Shown: positions 23,901 through 35,764 of the stretch, one piece after another
Numbering within the stretch: position 1 is the stretch's first letter
Layout of the letters: each line of letters begins with the position of its first letter
Origin: Cornus controversa
Lineage: Eukaryota; Streptophyta; Magnoliopsida; Cornales; Cornaceae
Reading direction: 5' to 3'
Assembly (NCBI GenBank): GCA_026545225.1
Contig: CM048852.1
Span: 16,142,146 to 16,206,145 of the forward strand
Length of the DNA: 64,000 bases
The notes under the pieces: model-generated
Seen by the model: the letters and a program-made list of their open reading frames with translations, nothing else
The model's database searches: none
Told to the model about the DNA's origin: nothing
Position numbers and translations under genes: made by a program

Positions 23901-26050
23901 GTAACTCAACCTATGCTTGTGAGAAGGGTGATTGAGGCACATAAGAGGGATAGTGAGGTGGAGCCTATTCACTCACAGATTACTAGTGGAACAATAGTGG
24001 CGGGTTGGACCTTACATTCCGATGGGGGTCTACGATTCAGAGGATTGATGGTAATTCTTTCTGATTGTCGTGACGACGTATTACGAAAATTTCATCATTC
24101 TCGTTTTGTAGTTCATCGTGGTAGAACCAAATGTACAGCAATGTGAGACGTCAATATTAGTGGCGAGGTATGAAGAAGGATGTGTCACAATTTGTGGCGA
24201 GATGCCATACTTGTCAGTAGGTTAAGGCTGAATATCAGAAGCCATTTGAGTTGTTGAAACCATTACCAGTGGCGGAGTGAAAATGGAAACATATTACCAT
24301 AGATTTTGTGATGATTATTTTGAGATCAAATAAGGGCAATGATACTGTTTGGGTTATCGTGGGCAGATTGACAAAAACAACTCACTTTTTGCCTATGAGG
24401 TTGAATGATGATGTTGAGAGGCTTAGCAAGTAGGGATGGCAACGGAGCGGGTATGGGGCGGGTATGCGAAAACCCTACCCCACCCTATCAAGGAAATACT
24501 AAATCCATCTCCCGTTAAGAACCCTAACGGGTTTGTAGTAAGCATACCACCACCGCCCCATTTAGAGAAAGAGAGGAATAACAAAATCCTTTGCTTTATT
24601 TGTTTTGAATTCGATGTTTGGGCTAAATATACCCAAACAATGATACAACACTCCTACAGTCAAACCCCAATATATAAAACCAAAGAAAATGACACAAACA
24701 TACATACATATGTAGATGGAGATAGAAACGGTTTTGGTCTTCAAGAATTTTTTTTATTATAGTTCTATTATGTACACAAGATAGAGAGAGTTCTCTTTTA
24801 GCGATAAAATAAAGAGAGGAATAGAGCACAACAAGGTAACCTAATGGTTGCCATATATCTAGTATACTATATTTATATAAGTAATATAATAATAAAAGAA
24901 ATGGCACATTTCATACAATTATGTCACTATATATACATATATATATATATATGTATGTATGTATGTAATCGGGGCGGGACGGGTACTAGGTGGGTTTTCT
25001 TAAAAAAATCATACTCGCCCCTACTCCTATTAGGGGTGGACCAAATCCCCTCCATTAGGGGCGAAGCGGGGCGGAGGAAATTGCCACCCCTATCAGCAAG
25101 CAATATGTAGAGCAGATTGTGAGGTTACATGGGTTCTAGTATCCATTGTATTGGATAGGGATCCATGGTTCACTTCAAGATTCTGGCAGAGATTCCAAAC
25201 AGTGTTGGACACCGAGTTGCATTTTAGCACAACATTCCATCCTCAGACTGACGGGTAATCAGAGCGTTCTTTCCAGATATTGGAGAATATGTTTCGTGCT
25301 TATATTCTTGATTTTGGTGGTGGTTGGGAGGACCATTTGCCACTTGTGGAGTTTGTGTACAACAATAGTTATCCGGCTAGTATCGAGATGGCACCATTTG
25401 AGGCTTTGTATGACAGACCTTGTAGATCTCCAGTTTGTTGGACTGAGGTGGGCGAGATCGCAGCCTTAGGACCAGATATTGTACATGAGACTACAGAAAA
25501 GATCAAGTTGATTAAACAACGATTGTTGACAGTTTAGAGTAGACAAAAGAACTATGCCGATCGGAGGAGGAGAGCGTTATCATTTGAGGTGAGAGACTAT
25601 TTCTGAAGGTTTCACCACAGAAAGGATTTATGCGTTTTGGGTAGAGTGGCAAGTTATCGCCTAGATATATTGGACCATTCGAGATTCTTAAGGGTGTCAG
25701 TGAGGTGGCCTATAGATTTGTTTTGTCACCACAGTTGAAAAAGGTTCACAATGTATTCCATGTTTCGATGTTGAGAAAATACGAACCTGATACATCACAT
25801 GTTCTAAGTTGGGTAGACATTGAGGTTGACGAGGATGTCACCTATGTGCAGAGACCAGTTCAGATTCTTGATGTCAAAGAGCAAGTTCTGAGGGGTAAGA
25901 CCATTCCGTTGGTCAAGATTTTGTAGCATCATCACAATGTTGAGGAGGCTACTTAGGAGTAACAACAGGAAGTTCGTTCTAAATATCCCAACTTGTTTCC
26001 TTTAGGTATGACCTAATTTCGGGGACGAAATCCATTTAAGTTGGGTAGGT
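20952..26050 (+). mobile_element. Tekay/Del chromovirus (Ty3) internal region, broken, 5' LTR missing
   Basis: Parts appear in the normal order. Gag lies at 20952-21510 and onward (WLEQVEKHLKMM, ELWWKSV, WKKFETLFLEHYF). A zinc knuckle CYKCKELGHYKSDC lies near 21800. The protease has VLIDSGASYSFI near 22110. Reverse transcriptase spans about 22660-23260 ([31 protein letters not shown]) and RNase H about 23280-23800 (YVIYCDDSG, HDLELAAVIFALK). Integrase runs from about 24080 to 25540, and a chromodomain-type C-terminus to about 25926 (KKVHNVFHVSMLRKYEPD). The coding region is interrupted many times and holds a hAT MITE at 24431-25092. Lineage is from the gag, RT and chromodomain patterns and the 3' LTR that follows. 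Confidence 0.9.
24431..25092. mobile_element. hAT-type MITE, 662 bp, inside the chromovirus integrase region
   Basis: The ends are TAGGGATGGCAACGGAG and AGGAAATTGCCACCCCTA, forming an inverted repeat of about 15 bp, with G/C-rich subterminal blocks at both ends. Flanks are 8 bp duplications TTAGCAAG (24423-24430) and TCAGCAAG (25093-25100) with one mismatch, the hAT size. Removing it leaves continuous chromovirus sequence. The middle is AT-rich with a TA/GTAT microsatellite near 24930-24966 and no transposase. Confidence 0.85.
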
Positions 26051-28194
26051 TGTAAGAACCGTGACCATTTTTGGCTGATTTTTCTTTAATTTTATTTATT
26101 GTCATATTAATGCTTTAAATGATTATGTGAGTGTTTTAAATGTAAAATACATGTTTAAAGAACTTATTTGAGGTTTGAGAAAGTTTTCAGAACATGTGAC
26201 AAAAGTTGACTTTTTCTGGTCTGGTTTGACCCAGGGTGTGGGTCCCGTGGTCCTAGAAAATTTGAAAGTGTTGGAACGACCCCAAATTCGGAGGGTAGCT
26301 TAAATAAAATATTTGATGCTCTACAGAATCGATTTCGTGTCAATCGGAGATATAGAACTTAAAAACTGAGCCCGTAAAGATTTTGTGAAAAGGTAATGGT
26401 ACTTTTGTAAATAAGTGGAGGTTAAATTCTATAAATAGCGAAAGAATGACAAATCCCTCATTTCTCATTCTTCTCAACATATATATCTATATAGCTATAT
26501 CATATTCTTCACTTCTTTATTGAATTAGAAGGTTTTCGGGTGAGAATTGGGCAACGCCGAAGAAGAGAGAATTAGTCTATGCACTAGGGGCTCAAGTTTG
26601 ATCCGTCCAGAATTAATTTCGGAGAAAATTGAATTTTTGATGAGAATTGAAAAAATCATTTAGAAGCTCTTCCAAATTGAGGTAGGGATGTCTAACCCAT
26701 AGAATTCGGGGTTTTGTGAGTATATTGGTTGTTAAGGCAACCACTTGGTTATGTGGGAAGGATAGATGTTTTTCAATAGTAAATCATGCTTAATTATGCC
26801 AATTGATGAATTCTCTATGTCTAATGATGTATTACATGTTTATAAGTGCATTAGATGATAATGTGATCATATTGATATTGAATTGTGGGATAATTATGTG
26901 TATGCATGTTCAATTGTGAAAGTGACACTTACGTGTTGTGAAATGTCTTGGAAGCATGTTTAATTGCAATATATGTTTAATTGTCAATATAATTGATAAG
27001 AAATGTGAAAAATATGTAACATGTTCAATGTGGATGCATAAGACGTTATTTGGGAAAATGTGGAAACATGATTGTTATGGTTACATTGAGTAAATTGTGA
27101 ATACATGCTAGCATCAACATGTGGTATGCATCATCATTGGTTGGTTTGGTGAGAGTGGTGTGCTCAATTGGATTGAGAGCCTTCTTGAGGTGGCATGGTA
27201 TTCAGTATAAATCTATATGGGGCAATTCGGCTTTAGAACCCTGTGGAGTGATCCTTAATTGGGGCACCAGACTAGAATGGAAGAGAATAAACCAGCTTTA
27301 GAACCTCAATTAGATGGGATTTGGCGGTTCATAAAATTGGAACCCAATGGATGTATGAAGAATAAGAGAGAGTTTTGCATATCATATTGTATTACATTTT
27401 GCTTATGATATGGTTGTGAGACATCGATATTTGCTCAATATGATAATATACAAATGTATGTTTATGTAGTATTCACAGAACTTGTGGGATTGTATTTTAG
27501 ACATTCTTACTGAGCGTGTGGTTACTCATTCTACGAGGACTAATATTTTACAAGAAATGAGAAAGATGTGATAGAATCTCTCCAATAGAGTATTGACGTG
27601 GAGCGAATTTTGGTTTCATTTAAAGACTTATATTACTTTATTTGAATGAATGTTCGGATTGTGAAATATATGCATGTGATAAACATACAATGACCATTTG
27701 TGTTTTGAGAACATGTATCGTTTATGTTTTATAATCGCATACGTTTAAATGTTGATTTTGAACATGTATTGTTAATGCCTTACGATTTTGGACATTGTAA
27801 GTATGATATTGAGTATGGTAGTATGATATGTGTTTTAAATGATGAATAATTCATTTATGTTCATTTTTACTTTTGTAACTTGTGAGAATGGTTATGTTGG
27901 TGAACCGGTAGAATGAAGATCATGTATGATGAGAATGATGGTTTATAATTGGGATAATATCTTTGATCTCTCCTGAGGTTTGTTGAAATAACACATATCT
28001 CCCCTGATATTTGTATAATCCCACTTACCTTCCTTGTCAGTAACGGTCGTTAAAGTGATTAACGGTGGTATGTGATTTTACCATTATGCCCATTTGTTTT
28101 TGTCTTTCCCCTTTTTATATGGGGCTCACTTGCCTCCTCTTTTTCCGCTTTTTTTCTCTCTCTCATCTTTTTCTCACTCTAGCCTTTCTTCTTC

Positions 28195-28430
28195 TCTCGA
28201 CTCTCTCTCCACTTTCAGATTATATATATATCAATTTATATATTTTTATTTTATTTTATTATTTCTCTCTCCTCAATCTCTCTCACAATCCTCTTTCTCT
28301 CTTTAATCAAACCACCTCTCTTTTTCTCTCGACTCTCTCTCACCACTTTTAGATTATATTTATTTATAAATACATATATATTCTTATTTTATTTTATTCT
28401 CTCTCTTTCCTCAATCTCTCTCACAATCCC
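28195..28430 (+). repeat. Tandem duplication of a CT-rich block in the Pack-MULE
   Basis: CTCGACTCTCTCTC...CCACTTTYAGATTATAT...CCTCAATCTCTCTCACAATCC occurs twice about 130 bp apart. It is pyrimidine-rich and looks like a leader or promoter region just upstream of the captured exon. Confidence 0.75.
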
Positions 28431-28431
28431 A

Positions 28432-28763
28432 ACTACTTTGATGCCCAAGATCAGCTCTAGAGCGTGTCCATACACTCCCTCGCTGCCGACGAGAAGGTCA
28501 TCCTCTTTGGTGTTCCCAGTGCCTTTACTACCGTTTGTAGGTATTCTCTCTCTTTCTCCATCTTCACACCTTTTTTTTTAATCGAATGATGTGCTTTTTA
28601 TACCATGCCTTAAGTTGAAGCTTTGATAAAAATTAATTATTGTACTGTACTATACTTCATGTTAATTAGTTATATGAATTTTAATGATGGATTCAATTGA
28701 ATTTGATTTGTGGGGAGCAGCACGAAGCATGTACCAGGCTTCATTGAAAAAGCAGAACAACTG
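28432..28763 (+). pseudogene. Captured type II peroxiredoxin (PrxII) gene fragment with intron
   Basis: The frame from about 28432 reads YFDAQDQL, an in-frame TAG, SVSIHSLAADEKVILFGVPS, then AFTTVC. This is the start of a plant cytosolic type II peroxiredoxin, where intact members read FDEQDQLQQVSVHSLAAGKK and GVPGAFTPTC. The peroxidatic Cys is kept but the usual TPxC proline is replaced. A GT...AG intron at 28541-28720 (180 bp) is followed by TKHVPGFIEKAEQL, the normal next exon. Similarity ends near 28763. The following short open stretch to 28907 has no recognised origin. The fragment includes an intron, so it was captured as DNA. The enzyme would reduce peroxides; this scrap cannot. Confidence 0.85.
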
Positions 28764-30225
28764 GACTTCCTCTCCAAAATCCAGAATGAAGCTCTACAAA
28801 AAACGACAAGGGTTAAAGATGGGTCTGTCAAAATTAGAGAGAGAATGAAGAAGATGGTTTTGATATATATATACACGTGTGTAAGTAAAGGGAAGAGGGA
28901 GTTGAGGTGAATTTAAGTTAATAATAGGTCAATGGTATCTTAGTAATATTTCTCGGTCAACAAGGTTAAAAAGGTTATTTCATTCGTAAGAAGGGCAAAA
29001 ATGACCATTAATCCAATTACTGTAGCTGACATCGTTAGATTCTGTTTGCCTACGTCAACCGTCGTAATGGGAGGGGGGAATGCGTTACATGGATCAAATT
29101 CTCAGGGGAGGTAGGTGGGATTATGCAAACAAGAGGGGAGGTAAGTGTTAATTTCGACAAAGCTCAAGGGAGTCAAAGATATTATCCTTTTATAATTCCA
29201 TTCAATGTTCAATTATGCATGTATGCAAATATTAGCATGATTAAGTTGAGATAGAGTATGAAATGGATCAAGTATACAGGTGAAATAGTAACTGGTGCAA
29301 GATTACAATGTATCGTAATGGTTATTATGATGCATTGCCAATTATGGTGCATCGAAATGTGCATTATGATGTATCGTAAACTGAGAGAAGTGGGTGATAA
29401 AAAATAGTTGGTTTTGTACCTTAATACGTAACATGGACGATGGATAGTACCATCTCGATGCATCGTAACCTATGTTACGATGTATCGTAATGACCATATG
29501 CTGAGTAAGCTGAAATGAACTGTTATGAGTGAATGGATGCGTGTGATGTACATGTGAGGTTCCATAGAGAGAATGATCATTGTAATTAATGGGATTAATG
29601 TTTCAATAATGCTTCTGCTAATTTATGAATGATAATTCATTTTGTTGATCGTTGTGACATATTCGGTGAGGGATTAATGTATTAATGAATGTAAAGTCTT
29701 CCGCGATGAGTCATGGCCCAACACTTAGGGTGTGACAGATTGGTATTGATGATGATATCAGAGGGTAATCAATGATAATTTGTCATGATTGCTCGGGTCG
29801 TGGGGCGACGATCGGGTGATTATGATACCTCACTACCCGGAGTTCGGGATTGGACAGGGGGAGTCCCGGCGGTCCGAATTTCGGGGCGTGACAAGGATGA
29901 GCCAAGCTAGGTGGTGTATGTGGTTTTTGTGGGTAAAACTCTGAGGGCCTTTAGGGTGGCTTTTTGAGTTGTTTTGAGCGAGTTTATTCGGGCTAGGAGT
30001 TGATTTTGAGCGGTGTGTTTAGTTTCGTTGGAGATGGCAGGTTGATATCTAAAGTTGACTCGTCTGGGCGATTGACAGCGGTGAAAGAGTTGTGTCGGAA
30101 CACGCTTTCTCCGGGGGAAGAGTAGGCGTGCTCATTGTCCGGAATTGCAACGTTCGGCATTAGGACGTTAGCCAAAGTGGCACCTGTTAGTGGATTTTCT
30201 AGTTCCATCGTCTTGTGTTGCTACA

Positions 30226-30241
30226 CCCAGTGGAGTCGCCA
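30226..30241 (-). promoter_or_regulatory. Primer-binding site of the Tat-lineage element
   Basis: TGGCGACTCCACTGGG on the minus strand, 3 bp from the LTR edge. It matches the tRNA-derived site common in Tat-lineage elements. Confidence 0.7.
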
Positions 30242-30904
30242 AAATGTAAGGGTTCTTTATTAATAAACACTAGCACAAGCTATAAATATGGTATTCAACA
30301 CAATTGTGAGAGACCCAGAGGAGAGTATCTGGATAAAAGAGGGAGCAACTAGAGCTAATTAATGGAAGTTGTGGTGAAGGTAGGAATGTTTGTCTTGTGA
30401 TAGAGTCTAAATGAGAGTGAGAGAGTGAGAGAGAGTGTCCCCCCTTCTGCATTTACTAAGGTTTTATATTATAGAAGGCAGGTTGTTTTGAGTCATCCCC
30501 TATGGGTTTGGACCAGGTTGACCCATGCCTCGGGTCTGCATTACTTAGGCCATGATTATCCTAAGTACCTAAGGTATCATATATTCATGTCAGCACACCT
30601 TTCGTCTAGTCTAACATCCTAGCTCTTCTTAAGCATTGAATGCTAGCAACCATACCATAACAGCGGTAGTTAGATGTATTAATTATTCCTTGCCAGAGCA
30701 TTAATGGTGATCGTAAGGGTCTGTGTCGCGGCAAATCATATTCACTTTTCCACCAACAAGGCTCTTTGATTTAGTTGGGCTTCCTCTATTGCTCATCCTC
30801 CAATCCAAATCCCTTCTAAGTATTCCATTGGAGGCCTTGTTGTATAGCTACAAGGGGGAGGGACCTACCAAGGCCTTGTCACGCGCCAGTTGATACTTTA
30901 GGAC

Positions 30905-31480
30905 ATGCTTCTGAGGTGGTTTGAGAGATACCTCTTAAGGCTTGCTTGACCTAACATTGTGTCAGGGTTTGAGGTGGTGCTTGAGGAATACATCTCGAGG
31001 CTTGAGTGACCTAACATTTCATCAGGGTTTGAAGTGGTTCTCGAGAGATACCTCTCGAGGTTTGCTTGACTTGATATTGTGTTAGGATTTGAGGTAGTGC
31101 TCGAGAAAGGCTTGAGTGACCTGACATTGTGTCAGGGTTTGAGGTGGTGCCCAAGAGAGGCTTGAGTGACCTGACATTGTGTCAGGGTTTGAGGTAGTGC
31201 CCGAGAGAGACTTGAGTGACCTGACATTTCGTCAGGGTTTGAAGTGGTGTTCGAGAGATACCTCTCGAGGCTTGCGTGACCTGACATTGTGTTAGGGTTT
31301 GAGGTGGTGCTCGAGAGAGATTTGAGTGACCTAACATTGTGTCAAGGTTTGGGGTGATGCTCGAGAGACACATCTCGAGGCTTAAGTATCCTGATATTGT
31401 GTCAAGGGTGGTGCTCGAGGTATATATCTCGAGGCTTTGTATAACTTGACATTATGTCAAGGTTTGAGATGATGGTTCAA
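30905..31480 (+). repeat. Minisatellite of ten units, each with palindromes
   Basis: Ten variants of GACCTGACATTGTGTCAGGG occur between about 30945 and 31470, separated by 45-70 bp. The core CCTGACA-TTG-TGTCAGG is an inverted repeat. Several units also carry CTCGAGAG-ATAC-CTCTCGAG, a second one. Unit lengths vary because the second palindrome is shortened in some units. Confidence 0.9.
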
Positions 31481-31499
31481 GAGAAGACACTTCTTTGTC

Positions 31500-33616
31500 T
31501 TTTTGACTTTTCAACGTATAAAATCGTGATTTTATTATTATTATTTAATTACATGGTTAATTAATTGTTAAGCATGATTATTTAGTAATTGCATGCTTGT
31601 GTGTGGGTTTTAGAACCACTTTAAAAGTTTCCTTAAGACCATAGTGGGATGGAACCAAGGTTGGGGTAATTTTTTGGAATTTTTACGAAAAGTTACTATT
31701 CATGATTCGGGTTTTTCATAAAAATAACTATGGATCACTTAAGTGACGTAAGGGTATGAATGAACTTAAAGGGGCCTTGGTGAAGTTTGTTAAAATGAGG
31801 GAGTGCCATTTTGCGATTAAATGGAAGTAGAAAAGGGTAGAGGAGCAAAACTAAAGAGATGAGAGGCAATGTGCAATTTTGAAAACTTTTTCTATAATTA
31901 TTTCAAAATAGTTGACTTGGTCATTACTCAAATTAGATTTCTCTCTCTAGATCAATTCTACAGCTCTTTCCTCTCCCCTCTTTCATCTTTTTGGTTAATC
32001 TTAGTTTTAGAGGCTTAGAAGTGTGATTCGGGCCTCGGGACTTTAGACGATAGTTCTTTATCTCGGGATTGTCTACGTTCTACACCGATTGAAAATTCTT
32101 TTCGGCAAATTTTCAAGTGTTTTTGGGTTAGGGCAGATTCTAGGGCTTGGAGCTCTCTTGGTTTTTGGGCTTGAATTCGAGGTAGGGGTGTTCTCTCTTT
32201 CTTATCATCGATTCCTTAGAGTTTCGGGTGGATTTTAGTGGGTTAACATGCTAGAAAAGACTTAGAGAATTTTCTTTTGATTTCTTTCTTTCTTTTTCTG
32301 AATAAGCATGTGTTAAAAGTGGTTTTCTTTTGTATGTGTATATGCTAGTTTGGAAATCCATGATATCCATTTAGAATCATGTATGAGTTATTGGGATAGC
32401 AGGTGTACTTGTTGCACGCTATGTATTGATTAAAAGCATATAAAGGATAATATCGTCATTTTGTATTTGTATGATTTGTTGTGAAAGAAAGGTTATTGCA
32501 TTGTATATGCATGTTTTAATATAAGTAGCTTATAATGTACTTATATTGAACGTGATTTAAGTGGCTTATGATGCATTTATTTGAAATTATATGTTGTTTG
32601 ATGATTTTGGGAAAATGTCGGAATAAAGTATGATGAGCTCAATGCTCCGGGGTGCAAGACCTCAACCTTGGCCAAGTGATTTCTTCTAGACTTTCGGATT
32701 AGCAACCCGTAAAGATAGGAAGATAGATATTTAACCCAAGGGTACTTATCTGGTTACCACGAAAACTCCTTAGTCATGGATTAATTTTGAGCTTATTTGA
32801 CTTTATATTTCAAGCTTTGTTATAATTGTGATATTCAAGGTTATTGTTTAACTTATATAGGCGCAGAATGCTTTGTGTTTACTTATGGTAAATTAAGCAC
32901 GTTGGGTATATATATATGTATATATTGGAGCATGATTTATACACTATATTATCGATGTTATGAGTATTGAAAATGTCATGTAGTGTATAGGAATGTTATG
33001 ACTGCATTTCATGTAGGTTGCATCAAGTCGGTGCATAGGAGGTTTGGATGTCTCTACTGAGCTAGTCGGTTGTTCACCCTTTCCCTACAAACCTTTCTAA
33101 AGCCCCGGTTGTAGATAACGTTTGATTACCGTGGTAAAGGTCTCGGGTTTTCTTTTGGGCTTTGGATGTTTTTATAGTATATATATATGCCATGTGTGGG
33201 CATTTTGAGAAAAACTATATATTTTGCATGTTGAACGAATGTATTAGCATTCTAGACATGGGTACTTTATTAGTCTTCTCTATGTTGAACAATTGAGTAT
33301 ATTTGGATATGGTTGGACAAGTTACATTTACATATATGTATGTAACTCTGTTATATTTTAGTTTTAATGATGTAAATACGTTTTAATAGTCACTTCTGCG
33401 ATATTGAGACTGTTTGGATGAGAATGGTCTCAAGAGGTGTATTTTGGTAATTCCATCAGATATTCACAGCTAGTTTCCTATATCTATTTTGGTGTCGAAA
33501 ATTGAGGCGTGATAGCTTGGTATCAAAGCTTGTTCGTAGTTGTAAGGTGTTAAGGTTTTATTTAATCACCTCCATTTTTCATGCCCTTTCGGGTGTTGGA
33601 ATTTGGGACGTGACAC
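31500..33616 (+). mobile_element. Tekay-like LTR, probably solo, left end unresolved
   Basis: The region has the layout of the long LTRs elsewhere in this window: AT-rich start, T/C-rich leader near 31940-31990, a GAGGTAGGGGTG motif near 32178, GTCGAAAATTGAGGCGTGATAG near 33493, and an end TTTGGGACGTGACA at 33616. I found no convincing target duplication, so it may be truncated on the left by the Tat LTR. Confidence 0.5.
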
Positions 33617-34588
33617 GTCGTGTGACATGGCTGACCTAGTGGCGTGTCTTGACTTTTAAACTTTTCTCATAAGTTCAATACGACATCTACATCATAGAAA
33701 GAGGATGCCTTTTTCTGAAAACTAGAAGCTTAAATCAAGTAGTTAAACCCTATAAACAAGATTAATGATGATTGTTATATGGAATAAGAGTTACAGACTA
33801 GCAAACCAAAATTGAAAAATTAAAAAAAAGAAAGATAAACTGCTCAAAAATGAATTTTCTAACCTATACAAGTTTTTTCTTATGAAGTTTGTGTTTCATA
33901 CTTCCTTTATCCATTCGTTTGGGTGTGAGATTTTCGTAGGGTTACATATATGCTAAATTAACTAGATTGAGTTAATTATAGCATTTGTACTTGTCACAAT
34001 CCATATGTTGTTTGTTTGTTCCTTTAAGTTTTATTACAATTTCAAAATTAACACAATTTCAGCAGCTTACCTTCTTTGATTGCTGAAAGGCAGTCTGTGA
34101 TTAAAGCTCGGCAATGGCAACGCTTTGAATTCGGAACTCTAATGAAATTTACAGCTCTTCAGTTCATCAGCTTCCTACTTCTTCACTTGTACAGTTATGG
34201 CAATGCCTAATTATAAATGAAAACCTTTTTGAAATTGCAACTTTGATAATTGAAATTGATTTTCATTTTAGAAACTAAAACAACTTAATAAAACCTGATA
34301 CAAATATACTTTTGGGTAGCATGAAAAATAACACATGCAAAGAAACGATTCATGAAATAATACAAATATACTTTTGGGTCTTCACTTTGGGGATGTTTGC
34401 TTATGATCACCTATATTGGATGCAGCCTTCTTGCTCCTCAATTTCTAAAGCGAAAGAAACTTACCATCACTCTCATTCAGATTCGACACCCACCCGGGTA
34501 AGTGAAGAGATAGAGTGAGGTCTAGTTCAGGATCGGACAATTCAGTGTCTTTGAGGTTTTGGGGTGTGAATTTTTGAAGAGAGTCTCT
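33617..34588. other. Intergenic downstream of the TNL gene
   Basis: No gene recognised. It contains a short direct repeat (ACAAATATACTTTTGGGT near 34302 and 34364). It probably includes the TNL 3' untranslated region and terminator, but no polyadenylation signal can be singled out. Confidence 0.5.
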
Positions 34589-35694
34589 CTAGTGTCCACC
34601 TCTTTGCAGAGGAAACAGAATTTTAGTTACTGTATCTTGGTTTGCTTCACCCATTGCAACTACAAGTAGAGAGAGTACAGATTAGAGAAGTGTATATATA
34701 GAGAAATATATACAGACACAGTGCCAAAATGTGAGATGTGAGATGTTTAATTATATTGTGTTCCCAAATTTGTTCAAAACAATGCCAAAAGTAAGGTCAT
34801 GGAACTCATACAACATATTGAATCCCATATAACCAGACCATTAAGTTACATCATGTTGGATATGATTACATAATGAAATAACAGATTTAATAAAACCATG
34901 ATTATATATGTGGTTGGGTCTACTCACCTTGATCTTCATATTCATATTCATATTCATCTTCATCTTCCATCACACCTTCATATTCATCTTCATCTTCATA
35001 TTCATATTCATCTTCCGTCACACCTTCACATTCATATTCCCAAAACAATGCCAAAAGTAAGGTCATGGAACTCATACAACATATTGAATCCCATGATTAC
35101 ATATGAAACTAAAACAACTTAATAAAACCTGATACAGATATATGTGGTTGGGTCTACTCACCTTGCTCCGTGGTCTCAGCTTGGTCCTCCTCCTCCTCCA
35201 TTACAAGATGGATACCCATTTTCTTGACCTTCAGTCTTCGTCTCACTTCTTCGAATGTAATTGAAGCCTCAATGTAACAGCCATCTTGATGTTGACCTTT
35301 CATCAGCTTCATCAAATTTTTAATTCCATATTCATATTCATCTTCCGTCTCACCTTCATCATATTCCGTTATCTGAATCAAAACGATATGATCTAACACA
35401 AAAACATCCCCAGCCCAACTAGAGAAGTGCAGGTTAGAAAGCAGTTCGTAACCATTGACTTCATAACCATTGACTTTGAGATCAAAGCTAATTTCTGGGA
35501 AAGAAGTTCCATGGCATTCGAAAGCAGCACAGATCACTATTCCTTTGACGTTATTATGATCACCCACCGGCAAACGCACTGAAATGCTCTCACCCTCGCT
35601 CTTATGCTTGAACCAATGTGGAATATCACTTCCTGGAATAATTATTTTACCAATTTTCTGTACCATAAAAATATCGAGAAGCTGAGTTTCTGAT

Positions 35695-35764
<70 letters not shown>

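Larger units (their letters stand above)
27951..29188. mobile_element. Pack-MULE (Mutator-like, 1238 bp) carrying a peroxiredoxin fragment
   Basis: The ends are long inverted repeats. The left end reads GGATAATATCTTTGA and, within the next 80 bp, TAATCCCACTTACCT; the reverse complement of the right end reads GGATAATATCTTTGA and TAATCCCACCTACCT. A 9 bp target duplication TTTATAATT flanks it at 27942-27950 and 29189-29197. Both the long repeats and the 9 bp duplication are typical of Mutator-like elements. No transposase is present. The interior carries a pyrimidine-rich duplicated block (about 28195-28430) and a captured host gene fragment (28432-28763), so it qualifies as a Pack-MULE. Confidence 0.85.
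26051..29893 (+). repeat. 3' LTR of the Tekay chromovirus, enlarged by a nested Pack-MULE
   Basis: It begins TGTAAGAACCGTGACC directly after the integrase/chromodomain region and a polypurine-like AAGTTGGGTAGGT, and ends TTCGGGGCGTGACA. Without the 1238 bp Pack-MULE and its 9 bp duplication the LTR is about 2.6 kb. A TATA-like CTATAAATAG lies near 26431, followed by a T/C-rich leader. Confidence 0.8.
29894..31495 (-). mobile_element. Tat-lineage Ty3 element, 5' end only (gag start, PBS, 5' LTR)
   Basis: On the minus strand an LTR (plus 30245 rightwards, TGTAAGGGTTCTTT at its inner edge) is followed by TTTTGGCGACTCCACTGGG, the primer-binding site style of Tat/Ogre elements. A gag-like open stretch then starts at 30208 (MELENPLTGATLANVL). 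The internal region ends at 29893, where the chromovirus LTR begins, so the rest was lost or displaced. The outer LTR end near 31495 is approximate. Broken. Confidence 0.65.

Noticed and set aside
28065-28352. 95-codon hydrophobic, Phe/Leu/Ser-rich frame suggesting a membrane protein
   Set aside because: Derived from the CT-rich duplicated block of the Pack-MULE; no conserved residues and repeat-driven.
30905-31480. CRISPR-like palindromic repeats with spacers
   Set aside because: The 'spacers' are themselves repeated and variable in length; the context is a plant retrotransposon LTR.
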